A stretch of DNA of 64,000 nt from Bettongia penicillata ogilbyi (taxonomy: Eukaryota > Chordata > Mammalia > Diprotodontia > Potoroidae): positions 4,131,096-4,195,095 of the forward strand of contig JAJHZJ010000419.1 of NCBI GenBank assembly GCA_023548195.1. Direction: 5' to 3'. The position numbers and the translations under genes were made by a program. Shown here one piece after another: positions 33,386-43,589 of this stretch (positions within the stretch are counted from its first letter, which is position 1; each line of letters opens with the position of its first letter). The notes below the pieces were generated by a model. That model ran no database searches. It worked only from the letters and a program-made list of their open reading frames with translations, and was not told where the DNA came from.

Positions 33386-34325
33386 TGTCCTTCATTCTGA
33401 AAGAGGACCAAAATGGCGCCCCATGATAAAGTGAAGTTTCAGTGTGTCCAACTGTGACTGATCAGACCAATAACAGCTAGGGATTCTCTACCATAGGTTG
33501 GGCACAGATAGTCTGTGTGAACATTTGGCATGGATACTCCAAATTTGCACATCCTGCATTTACTTTGTGTTATCTTAATTCTGCTTTGCTCATAGAGCAC
33601 AGCACCCTTTCTGATGTGGGCATACCATGCTGAGCAGTCCTGTACCAGTGTCTCCTATGTCCCAAGTCAAATCCAAAGTTCTTGAGAAAGACCTTGAGAT
33701 TGTCATTCATTGTATTACTTCTGACCACCAGGACTGCCCCATGCAAGTTCTCCATAAAATAGTCTTTTTTGGCGTGTACATTTTGCATTCAAACAATGTG
33801 ACCAACCCATCAGAGTAGTGCTTTCTGAAGCATAGTTTGAATGCTTGACAGCTGAGTTTGAGTAAGGACTTCCAGTATCTGTTAGGTGATCCTCAGAATC
33901 TTCCTAAGACAGTTCAAATGGAAGAGATTCATTTTCCTGTCATGGCACTGGCAGCTGTCCATGTTTCACAGGCATACAACAATGAGATCAGTATAATGAC
34001 TCTGTAGACCTTCAGTTTAGTACTCAGTCTAATACCTCTTCTCTCCCCAACTTTGCTTCAGAGCCTCCCAAACACTGAGCTAGCTCTGGCAATGCATACA
34101 TCAATCTCATTGTCAATATGTACATCCCTGGAAAGTACACTACCAAGGTAAGTGAACTTATCTACAGCATTCAAAACTTCTCCATTTGTTGTAACCAATG
34201 GTTCCATGTAAGGATGGTGTGGTGGTGACTAATGGAGCACCTGTGTTTCCTTGGTGTTAATTATTAGGCCAAAATTAGAGATAGACAATAGAGGCATCCT
34301 TGAACTCCTTGGGGATAAACTCCTA
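33386..34325 (-). mobile_element. RTE-like LINE 3' end with internal deletion
   Basis: Starts (3' end, minus) with 'attattgtccttcattctga' and 'aagaggaccaaaatggcgcc', the tail shared with the RTE-type SINEs. From 33838 it matches the 23417 element ('gaatgcttgacagctgagtt', 'aatacctcttctctcccc', 'ccaatggttccatgtaagga'). About 700 bp present in that element between roughly 23880 and 24600 are missing here, since 'taggccaaaattag' joins directly to 'aggcatccttgaactcctt' near 34280-34290. Supplies the 3' sequence missing from the larger copy. Confidence 0.7.
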
Positions 34326-34377
34326 TTGAACCTTCCCTTTGTAATAAAGAAAAATATATAAGCAAAACAAACATACA

Positions 34378-34577
34378 AAACTGTGTCTTCTGATGGCATA
34401 TACAGTATTTAATTCCCAGAGAGCATCACAGATCTTGAGAACAAGTGCCTCATTAGAAATCAACAAAAGGTGTGGGCTTTTCCACCAAACAAATCTCTCC
34501 TAACCAAGCTCTTTCTTTAATGGGCAGGCCCATTAATGGGTCAGGAAGATCTTTAACTCTCTAATTAACATTATAGA
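34378..34577 (-). mobile_element. LTR-like element, family M, fragment
   Basis: 'cagatcttgagaacaagtgc', 'ctcattagaaatcaacaaaa', 'ggtgtgggcttttccaccaa' and 'taatgggcaggcccattaat' match 33260-33375. It lies just beyond the RTE fragment in the same orientation as copy 1, so the RTE piece is bracketed by two LTR portions. Confidence 0.6.
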
Positions 34578-34689
34578 TTAGCATAGCACTACATATTAAT
34601 AAATAATTTGTTGTGTTTTCATTAAAAATGGTCATGACCAACCACAAAAAATAAAAACCTCTCTTTTTATAGTCTATTCATATAGAGTC

Positions 34690-35235
34690 TTTTGTATATG
34701 TATTTATATAAGTATTGAGTATAGCTTGGTAGGCTACTGCTTCAATATTTTAATATTTTTTCAGTTGTTTTAAATGGAATTTGTTTTTCCATTGTTTCTT
34801 CTTCTTTTGTTAAAGTTCCTTATTTAAGTTACCATGAAGTTTATGGATTTATGTTAGTCCACTACTTTACTATTGTTTCAAATAAGTTTCCTGCTGATGC
34901 TCTAGGGCAATTGTAAATAGAAATAGTTTCTTTTTATAAATAACTGTGTATTTAATTTCTTGTTATTTCTAAAGAAGAATTTTAGAACTATGTCAAATAA
35001 TAATGAGGAGAAGCGGGCATCTTTCCTTTAACTCTATGTTTTTTTTATTGGTAAAAGTTCTTCTATTTTTCTTTTGCAAATAATGTTAGTTCTTGTTTTC
35101 TATACATTTTTGATCATTCTTGATATATGTTTATATGTTTTATCTTAGCATATTCTGATGTGCTTAAACTTCTTACAGTTTTTAACACAAGTTAAATGTA
35201 TTTTTGTAAGAATTTCTTTCTGCATCAATATTAAC
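34690..35235 (-). mobile_element. Ancient LINE-1 ORF2 fragment
   Basis: Strongly decayed, but keeps order with L1-B/L1-C: 'cctgctgatgctctaggg', 'aataatgaggagaagcgggc', 'atctttcctttaactctatg', 'attggtaaaagttcttctat' and 'tttgcaaataatgttagttc' correspond to the 'tagtggtgataatggacatc', 'cttgtttcacccctgat' and 'taatgcttgctgaaggtttt' words of 53840-53940. No frame survives. Confidence 0.5.
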
Positions 35236-36479
35236 ATCACATGCTTTTTATTTTTTTAAATTAATTCCCACACTCATGAAATCAGCAAACATGCTGCAGA
35301 GTAGAACAGCATTCTTCTAAGACAGAGTCTTAGCAAAGAATGATATAATAAATTTTGTAATAATATAACCTTATAGGACTTGAGAATTTTTCCTTTGTCT
35401 CAAAAGACAGGAGAGCCTAGGGAAATGACACTGCAATGACAAGAATGCTACCTATGAAAAAAATGTTTGAAATACCAGACCTCCCAGAAAATGTCATAGC
35501 TTCCACAGTGAAGATAAGGAGATGAGCATGGGACCATCTTAAAATTATTGTTTTTATAGCCATATAATAAGCACACATGCAAAGTAGGTTGTATTGAATT
35601 TAGCAGCTTGTAGCTGTTGTCACAATGTTTTTTGAAATCAATCTTTTCCATGTGTACTTTAAATGACTCAGTATTAAAGAAACAATGACTGAACTGAATA
35701 AGAGCAATATCACTTATTAGGAATACTTAAGTACTTCAAATGACCTGTTGGTGTAGATCAGTATGAGTATTCTCTTTACTAAGAAACACTACAACCTATC
35801 CATGTTTCTCTGGATTGGTAGAAGCTGTTTGATTTTGATCTATTGGTTTATCCCTCAACAATTTAGAGACTCTTCCATGTCACAGATGAAGTAGTGGAAT
35901 AAAATTTTAGTGGAGTTTGCCATTAGAAACTAAATTTTTAAAATTCTTTAACCTGAATTCATAATATTTGTGAGAAATTAGATTTATGGCTGCCTCAGTT
36001 GAAAGTTTTTTATGTGTATGATTGGTGATAGGGATTACAAAGTTATCAGCATTATTTTCTTTGAAAATCACTATTACTAGTTAAAATTGGATTGCCTTCA
36101 TATAAATATTATTAGACTGTTGTACTTTTGGGTGTCAATTTCAGTGCTTTGTGATATAAGTTGAATCCTACTTTTGAAATATACTGAGTTTGTATACTAT
36201 TTTGGAAAATTCCAATAAAAAATAATAATGTTATTGTGTAAATCATCTGCACATATATTGCTAAAAATCTATCATTTCAGTGTCTCTGTCTCTATAGTTT
36301 TTTGCCTCTGCAGAAAATTTCATTGAAATCATATCAAAATTATTCAACTTTTTAAGATGAAACTGATCACAAACATTGAAAAGTTTAGGCATAAGGCAAT
36401 GATAATTACTCCATGTTGCCAGCACAATTGTGGTCCTTTTTGCAAAACTGCATATAATAAAATGAACATATGAAATTAT
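35236..36479. other. No feature recognised
   Basis: Unassigned AT-rich DNA. The minus-strand frame that begins at 36731 continues into this stretch down to 36261, but its second half looks non-coding. Confidence 0.45.
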
Positions 36480-36755
36480 GGATAGATAGATGATTGAATC
36501 TCTGCTAAAAATTTCTTTCAATTTCATATCATATCCTGGAGGTGTTTGAAGGCTATGTTGGTGAAATCCAAAGTCTAACAGGTTCAATTGAGTTCCAAAG
36601 CCTTCAATTATGGTTCCCAATATAGATTGTATGTGTCTGTTTATAGTAAAGTCCACCTCATTAAATTTAGGAAGGTTTATTCCTGGAAGGTTGGCCACCA
36701 GGCCATTAACACTTTGGCAATAGATAGCCATGAAGATTAGGAGAGATAGTGTTTC
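36480..36755 (-). other. Unexplained reading frame with a leader-like start
   Basis: On the minus strand a frame opens after a stop near 36760 and reads 'ETLSLLIFMAIYCQSVNGLV' then 'ANLPGINLPKFNEVDFTINR', continuing to about 36500. The first 20 residues are hydrophobic and end in a small-residue context, like a secretion signal. The whole frame from its internal ATG (36731) is 156 codons to 36261, but after about residue 75 the sequence loses protein-like character. There is no ATG ahead of the hydrophobic stretch and no clear splice donor where coding character ends. It could be a decayed first exon, a retrocopy piece or chance. No family recognised. Confidence 0.25.
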
Positions 36756-37384
36756 AAGTCAATTGATATGAAATAAGTCACAGATTATATGAAGTCTCAG
36801 TGTTTCATTGATATATGTGCATACTATTTTGTTAAGATGGGACTGTTTCTTTGAGCACAAATTGAAAGAGCTAGTGAATTCATAATAGTCTCTATGTTGA
36901 TTCCTTTTCTTAAGTAGAAAAAAAGATATTTATTTGTCTTCTTCAACCCTTTCTCCAACCAAATAAAAATAAAAAAATAGGACCAAAGGAGTGAAAGATC
37001 TTTTTTTTCTTACTTTCATATGTCATGCCTACTATTTCCTTTGGATGACAGTCAATAAATTTCTCCTAAATTTTTTTCTAATAATCAAATCAGAGAGACA
37101 CCAAATCTTTCTTTTATATGTCACCACTTAGTCTTCTAGGAGGAAGATCAGAATTGAATGTTTTTCTTCCCACATGTTTGGTATTTTTAGCTCAGTATGT
37201 TGGTCTAAATGTCTTGATTCCATGGAGACAGGAACCATGGAAATAGGTTGAAATATAAAAACTCATTTATTAAGGTAAGCTCAGATTAAAAGCTACCTTT
37301 CGATTTGAGTTATAAATTCAATGAACTGCACATAGAGGTTAAGTTACTTGTATAAGGTTATAGAACTAATTGATGATAGTGTAA
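36756..37384. other. No feature recognised
   Basis: Unassigned AT-rich DNA with A- and T-runs. Confidence 0.5.
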
Positions 37385-37500
37385 ACCAGGGCTAGGGAAC
37401 CTGCAGTCTGGGAGCCACATGTGACCTTCTCTAGGTCCTTAGGTGAAGCCTTTTTACTGAGTCCAAGTTTTATAAAACAAATCTAGGGGACTCTGTGCTG
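37385..37500. mobile_element. Possible MITE-type DNA transposon fragment
   Basis: 'accagggctagggaacctgc', 'agtctgggagccacatgtga', 'tctctaggtccttaggtgaa', 'gactgagtccaagttttata' and 'aaacaaatctaggggact' recall a common marsupial/mammalian non-autonomous element with self-complementary halves. Only one half is clear. Family not named. Confidence 0.4.
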
Positions 37501-37679
37501 GACCAATGCACTTTCCAATATACTAACATAGATTAAGTTTTGATGTTTCAGAGGTATGAACCTAAACAGGAGAAGGTTGATATTATTATCAAGTAGGATG
37601 ATAAAAAGGACTTTATTAAATGCTTGGAAAATGTACATTTTGTGATGAAATGATTCTCTTTTTGTTCAGAAGTTTTGAG

Positions 37680-37915
37680 TATAATTGTTACTATTCAGTT
37701 GTTCAGTTATGTCGGACACTGTGTTACCTTGTATATGGTTTCATTGGCAAAGATTCTGGAGTGGTTTACCATTTCCTTATCCAGCGGATTAAGGCAGACA
37801 GAGGTTAAGTTACTTTTCCAGGGTCACACAGCTAGTGAGTGTATTGAGGCCAGATATGAACTCAGATCCTCCTGATTCTAGGCCCAGCACTTTACCCATT
37901 GAGCCATCTAGCTGT
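37680..37915 (-). mobile_element. Marsupial tRNA-derived SINE (reverse)
   Basis: 'cagttgttcagttatgtcgg', 'tttcattggcaaagattctg', 'gagtggtttaccatttcctt', 'agacagaggttaagttactt', 'cagggtcacacagctagtga', 'gatatgaactcagatcctcc' (B-box region) and 'acccattgagccatctagct' (tRNA-like head). Complete and the least diverged SINE in the window. Confidence 0.8.
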
Positions 37916-38139
37916 ATCTAATTAACTCTAGTGGAAGATATTAAAAATATCAACAAGTAAATAGAACTCTGAAGGTAATTCAGTAATTTGTTGTATTTTT
38001 AATGTATAACTATTCACATTTTGTATTAATCTGGTTGATTTTATATATTTACAAATTACACTTATGTTGTGATGGAATAAAAATTGTAGGTTACCAAAAA
38101 GATAATAGAAAGCTGCACAATGATATTAGGAGACTACTT

Positions 38140-38335
38140 GTTAGAGTTATAAATCATTAGACCTGGAGCCAAACTTCAAACAAGTCCTGGTTGTGTGATC
38201 CTGGTCACTTAACCTCAATTTCTTCTTCTGTAAAATGAGGATAACAATAGTATCTGTCTCACAGGTTGACTCTGTGCATCAAATGAAGGAAAGTTCTTTG
38301 TAATCCTTAAAGAGCTATATAAATTCTATGGTTGT
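38140..38335 (+). mobile_element. CORE-SINE (plus)
   Basis: 'aatcattagacctggagcca', 'gtgtgatcctggtcacttaa', 'tcttctgtaaaatgaggata' and 'gagctatataaattctat' in order. Confidence 0.7.
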
Positions 38336-38369
38336 TTTTGTTCTTCTTTAGTTGTATTTGGCATTATCA

Positions 38370-38560
38370 TATGGCCTTAAAGCTTGCACTTTGCAATTTG
38401 TGTTATTTGATCCCAACAGCAATTTTAATGCTATTATATTTCTTGTTTTACAGATGAGAAAACAGATTTAGAGGAGCTAGATGACTATAGTCAGACAATT
38501 GACTTGAAGTAGGACAGGAACCTCAGGTCTTTCTTAAACTAGATGTGGTATTTAACTCAG
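38370..38560 (-). mobile_element. CORE-SINE (reverse), diverged
   Basis: 'gcacttt...tgatcccaacagcaat', 'ttttacagatgagaaaacag' and 'agtcagacaattgacttgaa' follow the reverse CORE-SINE order. Lies back to back with the plus copy just before it. Confidence 0.6.
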
Positions 38561-39534
38561 GACCCAACAGATATGGCTAATAAGGTGTCAAATGTTTGGG
38601 GCTCTACTGTATAGTTTATAAAAAAGTTTTGTTGTTAATGAGCTATACTAACAATCACTTGGTTTCCAACTGGTACAATGGGAAAAGACTCAGGCATGGG
38701 AGATAATTACTTAATGGGGATATCTGTTTATCCCAAGGGATTAGTATTTATGGTTATGTTCTGATAAACATAGTCCATTGAAAAACAAGTTACTCTCCTT
38801 ATCTGATTTTCACATGATATACTTTGGTAACCATGAAAATTAATCTTTCATCCATTCCCAAAAGGGATCACAACTTTCTGAAATTATTTCTCTACCGAAT
38901 ACAAATACTTTTATTTGTTCCTTTACTATGTCATGTGTGTATATATTTTTGAAAGTGCCCTTTAGCAATGTAACCACCTTGAGCCTCATCTTATAGGAAC
39001 CTCTTTTTCCTTTGAATATGGGTAAAGCCAAAAAAAAGTGTGAATTTTTTAAAAGTTTAATACTACAAAAATCACTTTTCTTGTGAGCATTTGAAGGAGA
39101 GGACATGTCAAAATGTGTCAGAATACAGATTGAACCTAGCAAGTGAGAAATATCTGATTTCATTAGCTTTTCATTTTTTCCTACAAAAATAATTTATGTT
39201 AGCAGAGGTAAATACAAGATTTTTCAAAAGAAACATTGCTCTGGCTATGATCAGAGCAAACTATGGAGGTGGAAAGTGCTATTATGCTCTTGGATCTAAA
39301 AGTTGGAAATAAAAATGAAAGAGATTCACAAAGAGAAGACCTTCTACAAAGGTAATAATTGTTGATTTGATTCTTCAAATCTATTTAAAATTTACCTGAA
39401 AGCTATGCCTTAGAAAGCCAATCAGGACACAAAACAAAGGATTAACTTTAGCTTTAACCATTTCAGTAAAATGCATGATCAGTCCTGGGCTTTACTTATA
39501 TTGCATAATGACATGTACTGTGGATCAAAAATAA
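38561..39534. other. No feature recognised
   Basis: Unassigned DNA. The 107-codon minus-strand frame at 38840-39163 has no recognisable domain and is AT-rich like its surroundings. Confidence 0.45.
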
Positions 39535-39770
39535 ATAATAATAATGATAAAATAGTGGCAATAATAACAACTCATTTTGAATCTTACTTACTGTTTGCAA
39601 AATGCTTTGCTTACCATAAGATCTGTAAAGTGTATACAATAAATATCTCAATTTTGTAGATGAGTCTATGGGGAAAAAGGGAAGTGCCTAGCCTCAGACT
39701 ATAGTGCCAGTAAGTGGAAGACCTGGAATGCAGACCCAGGTCATCTGCTTCCTCTTATGGTGTCCTTTCC
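39535..39770 (-). mobile_element. CORE-SINE (reverse), diverged
   Basis: 'ataataacaactcattttga', 'ctgtttgcaaaatgctttgc', 'atctcaattttgtagatgag' and 'gtggaagacctggaatgcag' in reverse CORE-SINE order. Confidence 0.55.
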
Positions 39771-40129
39771 AATGTGTTATTATCCTTACAATGCATTTTT
39801 ATCAAGAAAATATTAAGTCCAATCAATCAATTCCCCAATATCTTAATTTCTAGTTGAATAAATAAATTTCAGCTACCTTTTCTACTCCCAAATCATCTAG
39901 GTATCATGTCAATCAATTTTGTAGTTTAATGGGTTTGTGATTTCAGTGTGTGCGTTAGACTTTCCCAGTCAGTCTAATGTTATGCATAAGTCATTTGTGT
40001 CTTCTTATTTTATGTACTTCATCACTAGGTGTCACTGTAGAGCACAAAGATCTTTGTTCCCTTTCCCTTATCAAAAAGGACCAGAGTTTAGCTTCAGAGA
40101 GTTGTGCTCACAGTCACTGTTCCAATGGT
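39771..40129. other. No feature recognised
   Basis: Unassigned DNA next to the 3'-truncated L1-B. Confidence 0.45.
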
Positions 40130-42197
40130 TTATTTTATCACAGACGCTAGGTGCAAAAGTTCTTTCCCAGTTTTCTGCTTTCCTCTTAATCTTGGTTACA
40201 TTGAGTTTAGTTGTGCCAAAACTTTTCAATTTATGCAATCAGTATTATCCATTTTGCTCTTCATAATGCCTTCTTTCTCTTGTTTAATAAAAAAAATTCT
40301 TTCCTTTTCCATAAATCTGATAAATGCACTCTTCCTTACTCCACTAATTTGTTTATAGTATCAATCTTTATGCCTAGATTGATCTATGCCTCATTTCCAC
40401 CACACTGTTATGCAATTTTCCCAGCAATTTTTGTTGAACAGTGCGTTCTTATCTCAGAAGCTGGGGTCCTTGGGTTTATCAAACAGTAGATTACTATATT
40501 CATTGACTACTGTGTCTTGAGTACCTAACATATTCCACTGGTCTACCCTTCTGTTCCTTAGCCAGTACCAAACGGTTTTGATAATTGCTGCTTTATAATG
40601 TAATTTGAAATCTGGTAGGGCCAGACCACCTTCCCCAGCATTTCTTTTCATTAGTTTCCTTCACATTCTGGACCTTTTGTCCTTCCAGATGAATTTTGAT
40701 ATTATTTTTTTCTAGCTGTAGAAAATAATTATCTGATAATTTGATTGGTATGGCACTGAATAAGTAAATTAATTTAGGTAGAATTGTCATTTTTATTATA
40801 TTGGCTCGACTGACCCATGAGCAACTGATGTTTTCCCACTTACTTAGATCTGATTTTATTTATGTGAAAAGTATTTTGTAATTGTGTTTATATCATCCCT
40901 GAATTTGTTGTGGCAGGTAGACTTCCAAATATGCTATAGTGGCTACCCTAGCTTTAAATGGGATTTGTCTTTTTACCTATTGCTGTTGGACTTTATTAGT
41001 AATACATAGAAATGCAGAAGATTTGTGTGGGTTTATTTTGTAACCTACAACTTTGCCAAAGTTACTTACTATTTCAAGTAGTTTTTTACTTGAAGCTCTG
41101 GAATTTTCCAAGTATATCAACATATGATCTGCAAAGAGTGATAACTTAGTTTTTTCTTTGCCCATTCTAATTCCTTCAATTTCTTTTTCTTCTCTTATTA
41201 CTACAGCTAATATTTCTAGTATTATATTGAGGAATAATAGTGATAATGGATATCCTTATTTCACCCCTGACCTTATTGGAAATGCATCTAGCTTATCCCC
41301 TTTCCATGTAGTGCTTGCTGAAGGTTTCAGGTAGATACAGCTTATTATTTTATGGAAGGTTCCATTTATTCCTATGCTCTCCAGTGTTTTTAATAAGAAT
41401 GGGTGTTGTATTTTGTCAAAAGCTTTTTCTGTATCTGTTGTGATAGCTATGTGGTTTCTGACAGTTTTGATGTTGATTATGACCAATAATGCTAATAGTT
41501 TTCCTAATATTGAACCAGCTCCACATTCCTGGTATAAATCCTACCTGATTGTAATGTATTATTCCCATGATACATATTCTTTTTGCTAAAATCTTATTTA
41601 AAATTTTTGCATCTATATTCATTAGAGAATTGGTCTATATTTTTTCCCCCTCTGTTTTGGCTTTTCCTAGTTTATGCATCAAAACCATATTTCTATCATC
41701 AAAAAAAATTTGGGAGGACTCTTTCTCCTCTAATTTTCCCAAAGAGCCTCTAGAGTATTGGAATTAACTGTTCTTTAAATGTATGATAGAATTCACTTGT
41801 GAATCCATCTGGCCCTGGAGATTTTTCCCTAAGTAGTTCAGTGATTGCTTGTTCAATTTCTTTTTCTGAGATGGAGTTATTTAAGTATTCAACTTCCTCT
41901 TCTGTTAATCTGGGCAATTTATATTTTTTAAAATAATCCTCCACCTCATTTAGATTTTTAAATTTGTGGGAATACAGATAGATAAAGTAATTTCTATTTT
42001 TTTGTTTTAATTTCCTCCTCATTGGAAGTGAGTTCCCCCCCCCCTTTTTTTTGATATTGGTAACTTGGTTTTCTTCTTTCTTTCTTTTTTTTGAATCAAG
42101 TTGACCAAAGATTTATCAATTTTATTGCTTTTTTCATAAAACCAACTCTTAGTTTTGTTTATTAGCTCACAGTTTTCTCAATTTAAATTTTATTAAA
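40130..42197 (-). mobile_element. L1-B: LINE-1 ORF2 segment, 3'-truncated
   Basis: Aligns with L1-C from about 52770 to 54811. The minus strand carries RT palm blocks: '[20 protein letters not shown]' (about 41365-41425), '[20 protein letters not shown]' (about 41095-41155; the usual F-A-D-D is F-A-D-H), '[20 protein letters not shown]' (41765-41825; the P-G-P-D-G finger block), and C-terminal '[20 protein letters not shown]' (about 40565-40630). The ORF2 end, 3' UTR and tail are absent, so the left side has been lost or was never inserted. Broken by frameshifts. Confidence 0.85.
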
Positions 42198-42226
42198 TTG
42201 GGCATGCAGCTGAAAAAGCTAGAAAA
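42198..42226 (+). mobile_element. Inverted 5' stub of L1-B (twin-priming scar)
   Basis: 29 bp beginning ttgggcatgcagctgaaaaa match, with one mismatch, the reverse complement of L1-C positions 54869-54897. L1-B in its main orientation stops at the equivalent of about 54811. The flip plus loss of about 57 bp is the signature of twin priming, where target DNA primes the L1 RNA at two places. Confidence 0.7.
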
Positions 42227-42559
42227 ATATTTTCTTTAGAAGTTATATGGATGGTACACTGGAAAGGGACTTGAAGTATGGTTACTAAGTAGGAGCTTGT
42301 AACATTAGTTTAGGTCAGAGCATGACAAAGGGCCGAATTAAGGTGGTGACCAAGTAAGAAGGAGGACAGATTAGAGAGATGATATGAAAGATAGAGTTCA
42401 TGAGATTTCATAGAATCATAGATTTAGACTTAGAAGGAAACTTAGAGAGAGTAGCTAAAATCAGATAGAAATCATATCTGGGGTTTGATATGTACACAGA
42501 TCACTTGTTTTAAAGTCACAATGCACTGACAGTTAGCATTTGTACCTATGAACAAATTG
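42227..42559. other. Mostly unassigned; MIR/L3-like word near 42400
   Basis: 'catagaatcatagatttaga' at 42409-42428 followed by 'agaaggaaacttagagaga' resembles the end shared by several SINE and L3 repeats. Too short to name. Confidence 0.4.
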
Positions 42560-42810
42560 CCTAGTGCCAACCTATAGGCACTAGGTTCAGTGGAAATAAT
42601 CCTGGATTGAAGGAATTGGGTGAAAATCCCAACTGTCATTTTCTACTAGGTCATCTTGGGCAAATGCTTCATCTCTATGGGACTCAGTTTCATCATATGT
42701 TCAACTGAGGGAATTAGACTAGATGATTCCTAAGCTCCCTTCCAGCTCAAAATCATAGGATCATAGATTTAAGTTGAAAGTGACCCTGGAGTGTATTGGA
42801 GCTGACTCTT
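42560..42810 (+). mobile_element. tRNA-derived SINE (plus)
   Basis: 'gaaataatcctggattgaag', 'ggtcatcttgggcaaatgct', 'actagatgattcctaagctc' and 'ccttccagctcaaaatcata' are in the order of the SINE subtype that ends in 'ggactagatgacc...cttccagctc'. Confidence 0.65.
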
Positions 42811-43004
42811 ACTGGCTCACTAGATTTGATTGTTAATTTTTCATTGTGAGCATTTCCATCTCAGAAATCAGTCAGGGATTGATTCATTGCTTTGTTGTGT
42901 GCCTGGATTAAAGATTAAGCAATGGACACAATTTGTGACAGAGATTAAACTTTAAAATATATTCTGTCATTTAATTTTCTGCTGGAGAGCTGGTTGTTAA
43001 ACAT
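42811..43004. other. No feature recognised
   Basis: Unassigned spacer between SINEs. Confidence 0.5.
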
Positions 43005-43130
43005 TTACAAGCACAATCCAGAAGAGACCTTAGAAATCATAAAATCTATGTGCCAAATTTTACAGATGAGAAAACTGAGGCTGAGAGGTAAAATGATTAT
43101 CCTAAAGTTACACAGGTATTCCTAATTTGT
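43005..43130 (-). mobile_element. MIR-like SINE fragment
   Basis: 'aagagaccttagaaatcata', 'ttttacagatgagaaaactg' and 'aggctgagaggtaaaatgat' in order; a decayed copy. Confidence 0.6.
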
Positions 43131-43589
43131 ATGTGTATGAGTGTATAACTCCACAAGATGCTCAATTGAATGAGAAGATGGTTACAAAGGATAGAATCAG
43201 ATGTAGAGTTAGATTTACCTTTAGAGTTGGACCAGTCCTGAGGAGCCACCTATTCTAATGCTAAGGTTGTTAACTGAAAGATTGAAGAATAGTAAAAATC
43301 TTATTTTTTAATTTATATTTAACTTATATTTAAAAAAAAAATTATTCACCTTTACAATGAAAGGGTTTGGACTAGATAGCTACATAGCTACTGAAGTTCC
43401 TTCCATCTCTAAATCTATGACATAATGCATCAAAAGCAGGATTGGAAGGAAGCAATGTCCTCTGGTTTCTGTTCTGGTGATTTTTCTATTATACCAATCA
43501 TATAACTATTTCTTTGCTCTTCGCATTTGAAGATTAGGGATGAAACAATCATCCAGATCATATATGATTTTTTAAAAGAAGAAATGCAT
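43131..43589. other. No feature recognised
   Basis: Unassigned AT-rich DNA, with short SINE-like words near 43360-43425. Confidence 0.45.

Noticed and set aside
38840..39163. 107-codon minus-strand frame
   Set aside because: AT-rich, no domain; no support from surrounding sequence.
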